Below, piece by piece: positions 7,322-15,129 of a stretch of 64,000 bases of DNA. The DNA is from Hyphomonadaceae bacterium (lineage in GTDB: Bacteria > Pseudomonadota > Alphaproteobacteria > Caulobacterales > Hyphomonadaceae), in the NCBI GenBank assembly GCA_022844345.1, contig JALHLU010000004.1:124001-188000 (forward strand). Direction: 5' to 3'. Position 1 is the first letter of the stretch. Each line of letters opens with the position of its first letter. Below the pieces are notes generated by a model that worked only from the letters and a program-made list of their open reading frames with translations, was not told the origin of the DNA and searched no databases. The translations under genes were made by a program, and so were the position numbers.

Positions 7322-8692
7322 TCAGCGCTTGGCGGCCAGCCATTTCTCCGGGTCTACGGGCTGACCTTTACGCCTTACTTCCAGATAAAGTTCAGGTGAG
7401 GGCGACTTCCTGTCAGCCATGCGGCCGATGGGCTCGCCGGCCAGAACCCACTGGCCTGCCTCGGGATATAGCCCCTCCATGCCCGAGATCACGATCAGGA
7501 CATCCCCGCCCACATCCAGGATGACCATGAGGCCATAGGTGCGGAAGGGGCCTGAATACTGGACGCGGGCGTCAAGCGGGGCGACGACGGTGGCGGCCGG
7601 GCGGGTCGACAGGGTGAGGCCTTCCTGTTTCAGGCCGTTGAGGGTCTGGCCAAAGCCGCGCAGGCGCGTGCCGATGGCGGGCGGGACGGGGGCGCCTGCC
7701 GCAGCGGCCACGGTCGGGGCGGGGGCTGGCGCCGCTGACGGCTTTTGCGGCGAAGCGGCCGGGGGCTTTGCGGGCGGCCTGGTTGCGGGCGGTTTGGCTG
7801 CAGTTTGGGGCGGCCTGAGCGAGGGGGCGGGCGGCGCGGTTCGGGCGAGGCCGTCGAGGAGGTCGCGCAGGGTCTCCGCCTCGGCGGCAAGCGCTGTGGC
7901 GGCGCGGCGGGCGGCTTCGGCTTCGGCGTCGAGAGCGGCCGAGGCGAGGCGCTTTTCCTCTGCCAGCGCCGTGATCTCTGTGCGGCGGGCGCCGAGGGCG
8001 CCGGTGGCGAATTCGAGATTGGATTGTTCGGCGCGCGTTTCTTCGGCGAGCGCGTTGAAGTCGAAGATGAGCAGGCGCAGTTCGTCGCCGCGTTCGACTA
8101 GGGCGGGGGCGGCGTCGGTCATCAGGATGGCGGAGCGGATGGCGGCGCCCGCGTCTTCGGGGCTGGCGGCCAGAGCAGGCGGGCGGCGGCCGCCGAATGC
8201 CATCAGGGCGGCGAGAAGATCCTCGAGCGCGGCCTGGTCGGCAGTGAGGGCGAGGGTGGCGGCGCGTGTTTCGTCGGCGAGGATCATCAGCTTTTCCTCA
8301 GCGGCGTAGGCGGCTTCCTCGCGCGCGGTGGCGTCGGCGCCGGCGGCGATGAGGTCTGCGTCGATCTCGGAGAGGGCGCGGGCGGCGGCGGCGGATTTTT
8401 CTTCCAGCGCGCTGAGGCGGGAGAGGGCGGCGTCCCGCGCGGTCTCGGCGGCGCGGAGATCCTCGATGGTGAAGCGCTTGGGCGCGGCGCGGGGCTGGGC
8501 GAGGGCGAGGGCGCCAATCGCGAGACATGCAACAACACCGCTCATCCCGACGAAAGTCGGGATCCAGGAATGTCGGCGAAACGGGTGCGAGCTTGAAGCT
8601 TCAGGCCGGGACAAGACGACAGGTCCGCCCTGGGTCCCGACTTTCGTCGGGACGAGCGGATCTCGAGGTTCGAGGTGCGAAAACCTGCCCAT
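7322..8692 (-). CDS. envC: EnvC-like murein hydrolase activator with repeat-derived N-terminus
   Basis: The protein has a long coiled coil (from 'RFTIEDLRAAETARDAALSR' onward), a Pro/Ala linker and a C-terminal LytM-type domain ('VVAPLDARVQYSGPFRTYG' ... 'ELYLEVRRKGQPVDPEKWL'). The usual zinc ligands are replaced ('DVGGDVLIVISG'), as in EnvC proteins that activate amidases rather than cut murein. ATG 8692 overlaps the rlmH stop as TGATG, so 456 residues are given; residues of about 12-52 come from a 122-bp repeat. An alternative start, ATG 8545 (407 residues), begins exactly at the signal-like MSGVVACLAIGALALAQ but lacks a ribosome site. Which start is used is unsettled. Confidence 0.82.
   Translation of the reverse strand: MGRFSHLEPRDPLVPTKVGTQGGPVVLSRPEASSSHPFRRHSWIPTFVGMSGVVACLAIGALALAQPRAAPKRFTIEDLRAAETARDAALSRLSALEEKSAAAARALSEIDADLIAAGADATAREEAAYAAEEKLMILADETRAATLALTADQAALEDLLAALMAFGGRRPPALAASPEDAGAAIRSAILMTDAAPALVERGDELRLLIFDFNALAEETRAEQSNLEFATGALGARRTEITALAEEKRLASAALDAEAEAARRAATALAAEAETLRDLLDGLARTAPPAPSLRPPQTAAKPPATRPPAKPPAASPQKPSAAPAPAPTVAAAAGAPVPPAIGTRLRGFGQTLNGLKQEGLTLSTRPAATVVAPLDARVQYSGPFRTYGLMVILDVGGDVLIVISGMEGLYPEAGQWVLAGEPIGRMADRKSPSPELYLEVRRKGQPVDPEKWLAAKR
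8538..8659. repeat. 122-bp inverted-repeat element, copy 2, inside envC
   Basis: This copy has the same ends as the one at 5506-5627: CCGCTCATCCCGACGAAAG at 8538 and an inverted partner ending GTCGGGACGAGCGG at 8659; each is a hairpin (TCCCGAC-GAAA-GTCGGGA). Length is identical at 122 bp, and the centre again has an 'aagcttcagg' core. It lies within the envC reading frame, which stays open through it on the minus strand and reads 'VPTKVGTQ' and 'WIPTFVGMSG', phrases that such repeats commonly encode. Confidence 0.8.
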
Positions 8693-9150
8693 CACTCCCG
8701 GTGGTAAGGTGATCCGGCTTCGATCGAAAGGGCCCGGTAGACCTGTTCGGCGATCATGGCGCGGACCAGTTTGTGGGGCCAGGTCTGGACGCCGAAGCTG
8801 ATGGTGTGGCGGGCGGCGGCGGCGACAAGCGGGGAGGTGCCGTCTGCGCCGCCGATGACGAAGCTGACCGCATCCTCGCCGGCGTCGCGCCAGCGGGCGA
8901 GGCGTTTCGACAGGTCCTGCGAGGTCCACGCTTCGCCGCGTTCGTCGAGGCGGATGAGGATGCCCTTGTCGTGCTTTGCCAGCAGGCGCTGGCCTTCATC
9001 GTCCTTCGAGGATGAGTTGAGCTCGATCTCTTCGACGGCGCGGTAGCCGAGGGATTTTCCGGTCTTCTGCGCGCGGGCGATGTAATCGTCCACGAGCGCG
9101 CGCTCGGGTCCGTCCTTCATGCGGCCGATGCAGAGGATGTGGATACGCAA
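8692..9150 (-). CDS. rlmH: 23S rRNA (pseudouridine1915-N3)-methyltransferase
   Basis: Length 152 residues, close to the SPOUT-class RlmH family. Typical segments are 'MRIHILCIGRMKDGPE' at the N-terminus, 'LIRLDERGEAWTS' in the middle, the SAM-binding knot 'FVIGGADG' at about 97-104, and the C-terminal 'WPHKLVRAMIAEQVYRA...GSPYHRE'. The enzyme methylates pseudouridine 1915 in helix 69 of 23S rRNA, acting on assembled 70S ribosomes. It is 14 bases downstream of rsfS, and its TGA overlaps the envC ATG by one base, so translation is probably coupled. Confidence 0.95.
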   Translation of the reverse strand: MRIHILCIGRMKDGPERALVDDYIARAQKTGKSLGYRAVEEIELNSSSKDDEGQRLLAKHDKGILIRLDERGEAWTSQDLSKRLARWRDAGEDAVSFVIGGADGTSPLVAAAARHTISFGVQTWPHKLVRAMIAEQVYRALSIEAGSPYHRE

Positions 9151-9164
9151 GCTGGCTTAGCGCG

Positions 9165-9509
9165 TCAGGAGGCGGCGCGGGCGTGGCCTGTGCCGACGTC
9201 GGCCGACCAGATGCGCTCGAGATTGTAGAATTCGCGCACTTCGGGGCGGAAGATGTGGACGATGAGGTCGCCTGCATCGATCAGCACCCAGTCGGCATTG
9301 GGCAGGCCTTCGACGCGCACCTGTTGGACGCCGGCGTCCTTGAGCTTGCGCGCGACGTGATCGGCGAGCGCGGCCACATGGCGCGCGGAGCGGCCCGAGG
9401 CGACGATCATCGCATCCGCCATGGGCGATTTTCCGGCAAGCGGAATGGAGAGGATGTTCTCGGCCTTATCGTCGTCGAGCTGTTTCTCGACGAGGCGCGC
9501 CAGTTCCAT
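9165..9509 (-). CDS. rsfS: Ribosomal silencing factor RsfS
   Basis: From ATG 9509 the product is 114 residues, the usual length: 'LDDDKAENILSIPLAGKSPMADAMIVASGRSARHV' (seen across 11-45) and 'VRVEGLPNADWVLIDAGDLIVHIF' are family hallmarks. RsfS binds L14 on the 50S subunit and blocks joining with 30S under starvation. No ribosome-binding site precedes ATG 9509, and the frame stays open for more than 300 bases upstream with Lys/Ala/Pro-rich, protein-like sequence but no ATG, GTG or TTG (see 9510-9851). The true product may be longer and start at a rare codon. The gene is normally next to nadD; here about 5.6 kb of other genes intervene. Confidence 0.92.
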   Translation of the reverse strand: MELARLVEKQLDDDKAENILSIPLAGKSPMADAMIVASGRSARHVAALADHVARKLKDAGVQQVRVEGLPNADWVLIDAGDLIVHIFRPEVREFYNLERIWSADVGTGHARAAS

Positions 9510-9851
9510 CGGATCGTAATCGGGCGCGGCTTCAGCCTGCTTCGAGGCGGCAGGTTTCGCTGCGGATTTTCTGGCGGGCTTTGCAGAGGCGGGGGCGGCT
9601 ACCTTGGCAGTTGCCTTGGTGGTGGCCTTGGCCGTTGCCGGGGTGGTTGCCTCATCGGCGTCCGCCTTCTTTCGGCTACGGGGGGTCTTGCTGAGAGACA
9701 GGGCTTTGACCTTCGAAATGTTGAACTGGGCCTTCAGGCTATCACGTAGGGGCGGGCGCCGCGAGTCGGAAGGGCGGCCGGGGCCGCAACTGTTCAGGGA
9801 CGCGATGTCTCCCTTGAAAAGGCTGTAAAAACAACCAGATGACGCGTTTTT
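9510..9851 (-). other. Open frame upstream of rsfS without a standard start codon
   Basis: This 342-base gap has no separate gene. On the minus strand the rsfS frame continues upstream through 'SKQAEAAPDYDP', 'AKPARKSAAKPA' and 'KTPRSRKKADADEAT', a low-complexity charged sequence that looks translated. In-frame non-standard start candidates are ATT at about 9723 (AAGG ten bases before it) and CTG at about 9705 (AAGG eight bases before it). Either would add a basic N-terminal tail of roughly 65-71 residues to RsfS. The rest of the gap toward 9851 shows no clear promoter or hairpin. Confidence 0.4.
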
Positions 9852-10331
9852 CTAGGTCGCTTTTTTCGCCGTCAGATGGCGCGGCACATCATACGTGATC
9901 GTATCCGGGGTCGCGGGATCGCCGCAGTGGGAGCAGGTTATCACGGGCGTGAAGTTGTGGTCGCAGGTGGTGTGGCGGCGGCCGGAGAGGCGGAGGGGTT
10001 TGCCGGCGGGGGATTTGCCGAGGTGAGTTTCGGACCAATGGGACAGCATCATCAGCACTGGCTGCAGGTCGCGGCCGCGCTTTGTCAGCCGGTATTCGAA
10101 GCGGGGCGGGTGATTCTCGTACTGCGACCGTTCGAATACGCCGTGCTCGACGAGATGTGACAGCCGATCGGCCACGATTGCCCGGGAGGCGCCGGTGGCG
10201 CGCTGGAATTCGTCGAACTTCGTGGCGCCGCGCAGCGCATCGCGCAGGATGAGCATGCTCCACGTATCGCCGATGGCCGACATCGCTTGCGCGACCGGAC
10301 AGGGGATCGTGTCTATTTCGCTCCAGCGCAT
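9852..10331 (-). CDS. HxlR family winged-helix regulator with Cys-rich tail
   Basis: Length 159 residues; ATG 10331 has GGAG seven bases upstream. The HxlR domain (about 5-100) includes the conserved 'CPVAQAMSAIGDTWSMLILRDAL' region with Cys11, and the wing 'YENHPPRFEYRLTKRG'. The C-terminal extension has His120, Cys123, His125, Cys133 and Cys136 (a C-x2-C pair), suggesting a small metal-binding or redox-sensing knuckle. HxlR proteins are usually dimeric repressors responding to aldehydes, quinones or redox stress. It is divergent from the TonB-dependent receptor gene 114 bases away and may control it, which is inferred from position only. Confidence 0.85.
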   Translation of the reverse strand: MRWSEIDTIPCPVAQAMSAIGDTWSMLILRDALRGATKFDEFQRATGASRAIVADRLSHLVEHGVFERSQYENHPPRFEYRLTKRGRDLQPVLMMLSHWSETHLGKSPAGKPLRLSGRRHTTCDHNFTPVITCSHCGDPATPDTITYDVPRHLTAKKAT

Positions 10332-10445
10332 CAGCCCGCTCCCGATTTCGTGCGCGGCGTGTGGCTTTGCCGCGATTGACCCTTTCGGAGAAGCATATGA
10401 GGGTTAGTTCAGAAAGCAGACTTACACAGGTCGGGGAGGACCTCA

Positions 10446-12662
10446 ATGGACAGCGTCAAGCGCGCGGTGGGCCTGGTCGCCCTCGCGGCGGGTCTTGCGC
10501 CCGTTGCGTTCGCCCAGCAGGCGCCCGTGTCTCTGCCTGCAACGCCCGATGCTGTCGCTGCGGCGGGGGCCAAGGCCGAAGGCGTGCAGGTGTTCGAGGG
10601 CGCGTTCTTCAAGCAGTACAATCCGGTGACGGCGGCGGACATCGTAAATCGTGTGCCGGGGTTCGAGATTGATGATGGCGAGGCGCTGCGCGGCTTTGGG
10701 GCTACGGCCGGCAACGTGCTGGTCAATGGCGAGCGGCCATCGTCGAAGGTCCTGATCTCCGAACAGCTGAAGCGGATTCCGGCCGACAGCGTGCTGCGGG
10801 TCGAGCTGGTGTCGGGCAGCGCGTCGAACATGGATGCACGCGGCCAGACGCAGTTGGTGAATGTGGTGCTGAAGCAGGCGCAAGCCGGCGGCTCGCCGAC
10901 GACGTTCGTGTTCGACCTGCGTGACATCCAGTATTCCGAGCGGCTCGGCTGGGGCGTGCAGCTGACCCGATCGTTTTCGCTGGGCGAGAACGCCGAGCTG
11001 ACGCTCGATTTCCAGCTGCCCAACCTGCGCGGGCGGACGGAGAGTTTCGAGGCGGTGCGCAATGCGGCCGGCGCGCTGACGCTCTATCGCGAGCAGATCG
11101 GCCAGCCGAACTATATCGGCGTTCAGGGCTCTGGCGTGCTGAAATGGCGGCCGTCGGCGCAGGATACGGTAAGCTTCAACGCGCAGATCGCGCCGACCTG
11201 GAATACCACCAACATCGCCTCGTTCAGCTATGCGCCGTCGGGCGCGTTCGTGCAGGGGCTGGCGGGCGAGATCGACTATCCGACCAACTATACGGTGGAG
11301 GTGGGCGGCGACTGGGAGCATCGCTTCTCGCCCGAGTTGTCGGTGAAGGGCATTGCGCTGGCGACGTTCACAAACATCGATCAGGACGACATTTTCCGGA
11401 TCTACACGCCGACAGGGACGGCGGGGCCGGGCGGGTTGTTCAACACGCAGACATTTGCGCGGACGACGGAAGCGGGCGAGCGGGTGGGTCGCGGCTTCCT
11501 GACATGGCGGCCGGATGCGGCGCACACGATCGACATCGGCATCGAGGGCGCGTTCAACTTCCGCGACACGACGCTGGATATCTTCAACAACACTGGCGGT
11601 GGACCTGTTCCGCAGGCGCTGCCTGTATCCGACACGCGCGTGGAAGAGACGCGCATCGAGCCCTTCGTCACGGACGTGTGGAAGCTGTCGCCGCAGCTGA
11701 CGCTGGAGACGGGGTTCATCTTCGAGGCCTCGACGATCAAGCAGTCGGGCGACGAGGTGAAGGAGCGGGAGTTCTCTTATCCCAAGCCGCGCGCCATCCT
11801 GACCTGGCAGGCGGGCGAGGGCGATCAGGTGCGTGCGTCGGTCACGCGCGAGGTGGCGCAACTTGATTTCGCCGAGTTCGCATCCTCGATCAACGTGGTG
11901 GATGCATCGAGCCTGATCGGCAATCCGGACTATGAACCCGAGAAAGCCTGGAAGGCGCGGGCCGAGTGGGAGCACAAGTTCGGCGCACGCGCCGCCGTGA
12001 CAGTTGCGGTGTTCCACGATCAGGTGGAGGACGTGCAGGACTTTGTCCCGCGCACGATCTGCACCAACCCGCTCGGCGAACCGCTGACGACCTGCTTGCT
12101 GGCCAACCAGCGCACCTTCGATGCGCCAGGCAATATTGGCGATGGCGCACGCACGGGCGTTGAGGTGCGCGGCGCGCTGCCGCTCGCGCCTCTGCTGCCG
12201 AATGCGGAGGTGCGCTTCTCGGGACTGTGGCAGAAGACCGATGTCTCCGATCCCATCACGGGTGAGAGCCGGCGCTTCTCGGGCGAGAAGGACTGGAACT
12301 ACAACGTGTCGTTCCGGCATGACCTGCCCGAGTTCAAGCTGGCCTGGGGCGCGAGCGCGCTTGGCCAGTCGGACAGGCAGGAGTTCAGGTCGGCCGAGGA
12401 CATTCTCCACGACCGGCCCGGCGCGCGGTTCGACCTGTTTGTCGACTCGACGATGATACCGGGCATTACCGTTCGCCTCTCGGCGGCCAACATCACCCAT
12501 CCCGAGGAAGAGCGCGTGCGGACTTTCTATGCGGCGAACATGCTCGACCCGATCGCGCCGGCCAGATCAACGGGCGTCGTGACACGCACGGAAACGCGTA
12601 AGCAGAAGGGCGGCCCCGACGGCACCCAGGTGTTTTCCATCCGAGTCTCGGGGTCATTCTGA
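10446..12662 (+). CDS. TonB-dependent outer membrane receptor
   Basis: Length 738 residues; ATG 10446 follows GGGGAGGA. A signal peptide (cleavage after VAFA) precedes a plug domain: 'NPVTAADIVNRVPGFEI' and 'GNVLVNGERPSSKV', then 'VLRVELVSGSASN'. The remainder is a long beta-barrel of alternating strands ending in Phe ('FSIRVSGSF'), as outer membrane proteins do. A 22-stranded barrel for active uptake driven by TonB is expected; the ligand is unknown. No extra N-terminal signalling domain is visible, so it is not a transducer. It sits opposite the HxlR regulator and is unlinked to the uronate genes by operator sequence. Confidence 0.9.
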   Translation: MDSVKRAVGLVALAAGLAPVAFAQQAPVSLPATPDAVAAAGAKAEGVQVFEGAFFKQYNPVTAADIVNRVPGFEIDDGEALRGFGATAGNVLVNGERPSSKVLISEQLKRIPADSVLRVELVSGSASNMDARGQTQLVNVVLKQAQAGGSPTTFVFDLRDIQYSERLGWGVQLTRSFSLGENAELTLDFQLPNLRGRTESFEAVRNAAGALTLYREQIGQPNYIGVQGSGVLKWRPSAQDTVSFNAQIAPTWNTTNIASFSYAPSGAFVQGLAGEIDYPTNYTVEVGGDWEHRFSPELSVKGIALATFTNIDQDDIFRIYTPTGTAGPGGLFNTQTFARTTEAGERVGRGFLTWRPDAAHTIDIGIEGAFNFRDTTLDIFNNTGGGPVPQALPVSDTRVEETRIEPFVTDVWKLSPQLTLETGFIFEASTIKQSGDEVKEREFSYPKPRAILTWQAGEGDQVRASVTREVAQLDFAEFASSINVVDASSLIGNPDYEPEKAWKARAEWEHKFGARAAVTVAVFHDQVEDVQDFVPRTICTNPLGEPLTTCLLANQRTFDAPGNIGDGARTGVEVRGALPLAPLLPNAEVRFSGLWQKTDVSDPITGESRRFSGEKDWNYNVSFRHDLPEFKLAWGASALGQSDRQEFRSAEDILHDRPGARFDLFVDSTMIPGITVRLSAANITHPEEERVRTFYAANMLDPIAPARSTGVVTRTETRKQKGGPDGTQVFSIRVSGSF

Positions 12663-12783
12663 TCTCTCGCGCGCGCGGAACACTTGCCGATCGACCTGCG
12701 AATTATTCGATTCCCATCCTTGCGAGGGCCTGCCACGCGGCGCACGGTGGCCCGGGTTTATGGCTGCAAGGGAGCTCACGAGC

Positions 12784-13161
12784 GTGGCAAGCAAAGGACA
12801 AGGCCGCCGCTCCACTTCCGAAGGCGAGGAGCCGAAGCCGACCTTGAGGCTGGTGAGGACGGAACCTGCGGAGCCAGGCGGAATCCTGCTGGTCTACGAG
12901 TCCCATGGCAAGGAGCACACCTGGCTGCTGGAACATACGTCCTCAATGGAGTTCATGGCGCTGCTGATGAAGGGCCAGTTCAAGCAGGGCCGCCGTGTTG
13001 TGGTGGAAGCCGAGGTTGCGCTTGAACCACCCGGCGAGGAGGAAGAGCGGCCGCACCTGTGCTTCATGGCTGGGGCTGTGGAAAGTTGCGTGCCGGTCGA
13101 CAGGCCAACGCTGAACGGGCTGCGCCGGGACATCGACCGGTTCCTCGCCGAGCAGGGCTGA
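12784..13161 (+). CDS. Hypothetical protein, about 125 residues
   Basis: GTG 12784 is chosen because AAGGGAG lies nine bases upstream; ATG 12760 would add eight residues but has no ribosome site. The protein has a polar N-terminus (about 1-25), then 'TLRLVRTEPAEPGGILLVYESHGKEHTWLLE' spread over two strands, an acidic 'EEEERPHLC' turn and a helical end. No signal peptide or membrane segment. Family not recognised; the gene stands between the TonB receptor and the YCII/ECF42 pair on the same strand. Confidence 0.6.
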   Translation: MASKGQGRRSTSEGEEPKPTLRLVRTEPAEPGGILLVYESHGKEHTWLLEHTSSMEFMALLMKGQFKQGRRVVVEAEVALEPPGEEEERPHLCFMAGAVESCVPVDRPTLNGLRRDIDRFLAEQG

Positions 13162-13253
13162 CACGGCGAGACGTTCCTTGGACGTCAAATCTTTGCAGAA
13201 GCCTGTCGGGCTGGTCTAACCTCACGCGTCCTTGGCACATGAGAGAAGCGCCC

Positions 13254-13670
13254 ATGATGTACGCCGTGCTCTGCTACAACAGCGAGGAAATGGTCTGTGG
13301 CTGGACCAAGGAACAGGACGACGCCGTGATGGCGGCCCTGTCGGGCGTGCATGAGAAGTGGGAGGCTGCGGGAAAGCTGAAGCCTTCGATACGCCTCCTG
13401 CCTACGTCCGCCGCCACCACCCTGCACAAGCAGAAGGACATGGTGATCGACGGCCCCTATGCCGAAACCAAGGAAGCGCTGCTGGGGTTCTACATCATCG
13501 ATGTGAGCGGGCTGGATGAGGCGCTGCAGTTCGCGCGCGAACTGGCGGCGGCCAATCCGGGTGGGGCGTATGAGTTGCGGCCGATCCAGCTCTATTATCC
13601 CGGCGCGCCGATAACGGGGCCGTACGAGACCGGGCGCGACTATGCGGGCGAAGCGGCGGCAACGAAGTGA
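13254..13670 (+). CDS. YCII-related (DGPF domain) protein
   Basis: Start ATG 13254 (or the next codon, ATG 13257); GAGAGAAG lies upstream. About 138 residues. It opens 'MYAVLCYNSEE' and carries 'DGPYAETKEALLGFYIIDV' with the name-giving DGP[YF] motif, followed by 'ELRPIQLYY'. This compact ferredoxin-like fold belongs to the DGPF/YCII family, which is the regular genomic partner of ECF42 sigma factors. The sigma factor start overlaps its stop by four bases. Its biochemical role is unknown; a signal-linked or small-molecule binding function has been suggested for the family. Confidence 0.88.
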   Translation: MMYAVLCYNSEEMVCGWTKEQDDAVMAALSGVHEKWEAAGKLKPSIRLLPTSAATTLHKQKDMVIDGPYAETKEALLGFYIIDVSGLDEALQFARELAAANPGGAYELRPIQLYYPGAPITGPYETGRDYAGEAAATK

Positions 13671-14920
13671 CCGACCGGGCCTGGATCGAGGCGGCGCTGA
13701 CCCGTGCGCGGCTCCAGGCTGTGGCGGCGCTGCTGCGCTACTTCCGCGATCTCGATCTTGCCGAGGAAGCCTTTCAGGAGGCGTGCCTGAGGGGGCTGAA
13801 GAACTGGACCGTCAATGGTCCGCCGCGCGATCCGACGGCGTGGCTGATCATGGTGGGGCGCAACGCGGCGCTAGATCAAAAGAGAAAGACATCGCGCCTG
13901 ACGGCGATGCTGGACGAGGATCAGGTTTCCGACCTTGATGATGTCGAGACGCCGATGGCCGAGCGGCTGGACGAGAGCCAGTATCGCGATGATGTGCTGC
14001 GGCTGATGTTCATCTGTTGTCATCCCGACTTGCCGGCGACGCAGCAGATTCCGCTGGCGCTGCGCATCGTGTCGGGGCTGTCGGTGAAGCAGATCGCACG
14101 GGCCTTTCTCGTGGGTGAGGCCGCGATGGAGCAGCGCATCACGCGGGCCAAGGCGAAGGTGGGCGCAGGCGGCGTGCCGTTCGAGACGCCGGGTCCGGTG
14201 GAGCGGAGTGAGCGCTTCGCGGTTGTGATGCAGATGATCTATCTCGTGTTCAACGAGGGCTATTCGGCCGGGCCGAAGGACGATGCGCGGGCGGAGCTGG
14301 CGGACGAGGCGATAAGGCTGGGGCGGTTGCTGCTGCGGATGTTTCCAGCCGAGCCGGAGGTGATGGGGTTGCTGGCGCTGATGTTGCTGCAGCATTCGCG
14401 GCGGCCGACGCGGTTCGACTCATCGGGCGATGCGGTGCTGATGGAGGATCAGGATCGCAGGCTGTGGCGCACGAAGCTGATCCAGGAGGGGCTGGCGCTC
14501 ATCGACAAGGCGATGCGGGACAGGCGGACGGGCGTCTATCTGGTGCAGGCGGCGATCGCGGCGCTGCATGCGCGGGCGAAGCGCTTTGCAGATACGGACT
14601 GGGTCTCGATCGACGCGCTGTATGCAACGCTGGAGCAGTTGCAGCCATCGCCGGTGGTGACGCTCAATCGCGCGGTGGCGGTGTCGAAGACGAAGGGGCC
14701 ACAGGTGGCGCTGGACATGATCGAGCCTTTGGTTGAGCGGCTAACGGGGTATTTCTACTTTCACGGCGCGAAGGGCGGGCTGTTGCTGCAGCTCGACCGT
14801 AAGCGCGAGGCGCGGGAGAGTTTTGATCGCGCTATTGCGCTTGCGGGGACGGCGGCGGAGGCGGCGCATATCCGGATGCATATCGATCGGCTGATTGCGG
14901 AGAGTGAGGGGCGGGGGTGA
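13667..14920 (+). CDS. ECF42-type RNA polymerase sigma factor with C-terminal extension
   Basis: GTG 13667 overlaps the DGPF gene stop (GTGA). Length 417 residues, more than twice a plain ECF sigma. Sigma region 2 occupies about 5-70 ('LAEEAFQEACLRGLKNW', 'DPTAWLIMVGRNAALDQKRK'), region 4 about 105-160 ('LRIVSGLSVKQIARAFLVGEAAMEQRITRAK' in pieces), then a DUF6596-like domain ('YLVFNEGYSAG') and a TPR-like helical tail. No anti-sigma gene is nearby; in ECF42 the C-terminal extension is thought to do that control. With the DGPF partner it forms the conserved ECF42 pair. Confidence 0.9.
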   Translation: MTDRAWIEAALTRARLQAVAALLRYFRDLDLAEEAFQEACLRGLKNWTVNGPPRDPTAWLIMVGRNAALDQKRKTSRLTAMLDEDQVSDLDDVETPMAERLDESQYRDDVLRLMFICCHPDLPATQQIPLALRIVSGLSVKQIARAFLVGEAAMEQRITRAKAKVGAGGVPFETPGPVERSERFAVVMQMIYLVFNEGYSAGPKDDARAELADEAIRLGRLLLRMFPAEPEVMGLLALMLLQHSRRPTRFDSSGDAVLMEDQDRRLWRTKLIQEGLALIDKAMRDRRTGVYLVQAAIAALHARAKRFADTDWVSIDALYATLEQLQPSPVVTLNRAVAVSKTKGPQVALDMIEPLVERLTGYFYFHGAKGGLLLQLDRKREARESFDRAIALAGTAAEAAHIRMHIDRLIAESEGRG

Positions 14921-15003
14921 GGCGTGGCCATCGCAAGGGCAGTGAGCACGGCCTCGTCCTTCGACAGGCTCGCGATGGAAGCCCTTGCGACGTCCTCCTT
15001 GCA

Positions 15004-15114
15004 GTCATGCCGGACGCGTGCCTCGGCGTGCGAGCCGGAGCCCCGCGGCGGCGCACATCGGCGCGCGTGGCTCCTGGGTTCCGGCTCGTCGCCCTTCGGA
15101 CTGCGTCCGGAATG
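15004..15114. repeat. Dispersed 111-bp inverted repeat downstream of the ECF42 gene
   Basis: The ends are inverted copies: GTCATGCCGGACGC at 15004-15017 and GCGTCCGGAATGAC at 15101-15114. Inside are GC-rich hairpin pieces ('gtgcgagccggagcc', 'cctgggttccggctcg') that also pair. The converging stops of the sigma gene (14920) and nadD (15130) flank it. A partial relative lies at 5685-5732. It may also act as a bidirectional terminator; no T-tract is evident. Confidence 0.65.
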
Positions 15115-15129
15115 ACATTGGAGATGGTT

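Noticed and set aside
7322-7700. Loss of zinc ligands in the EnvC LytM domain as sign of decay
   Set aside because: EnvC-type amidase activators normally lack these ligands, so this is expected and not a defect.
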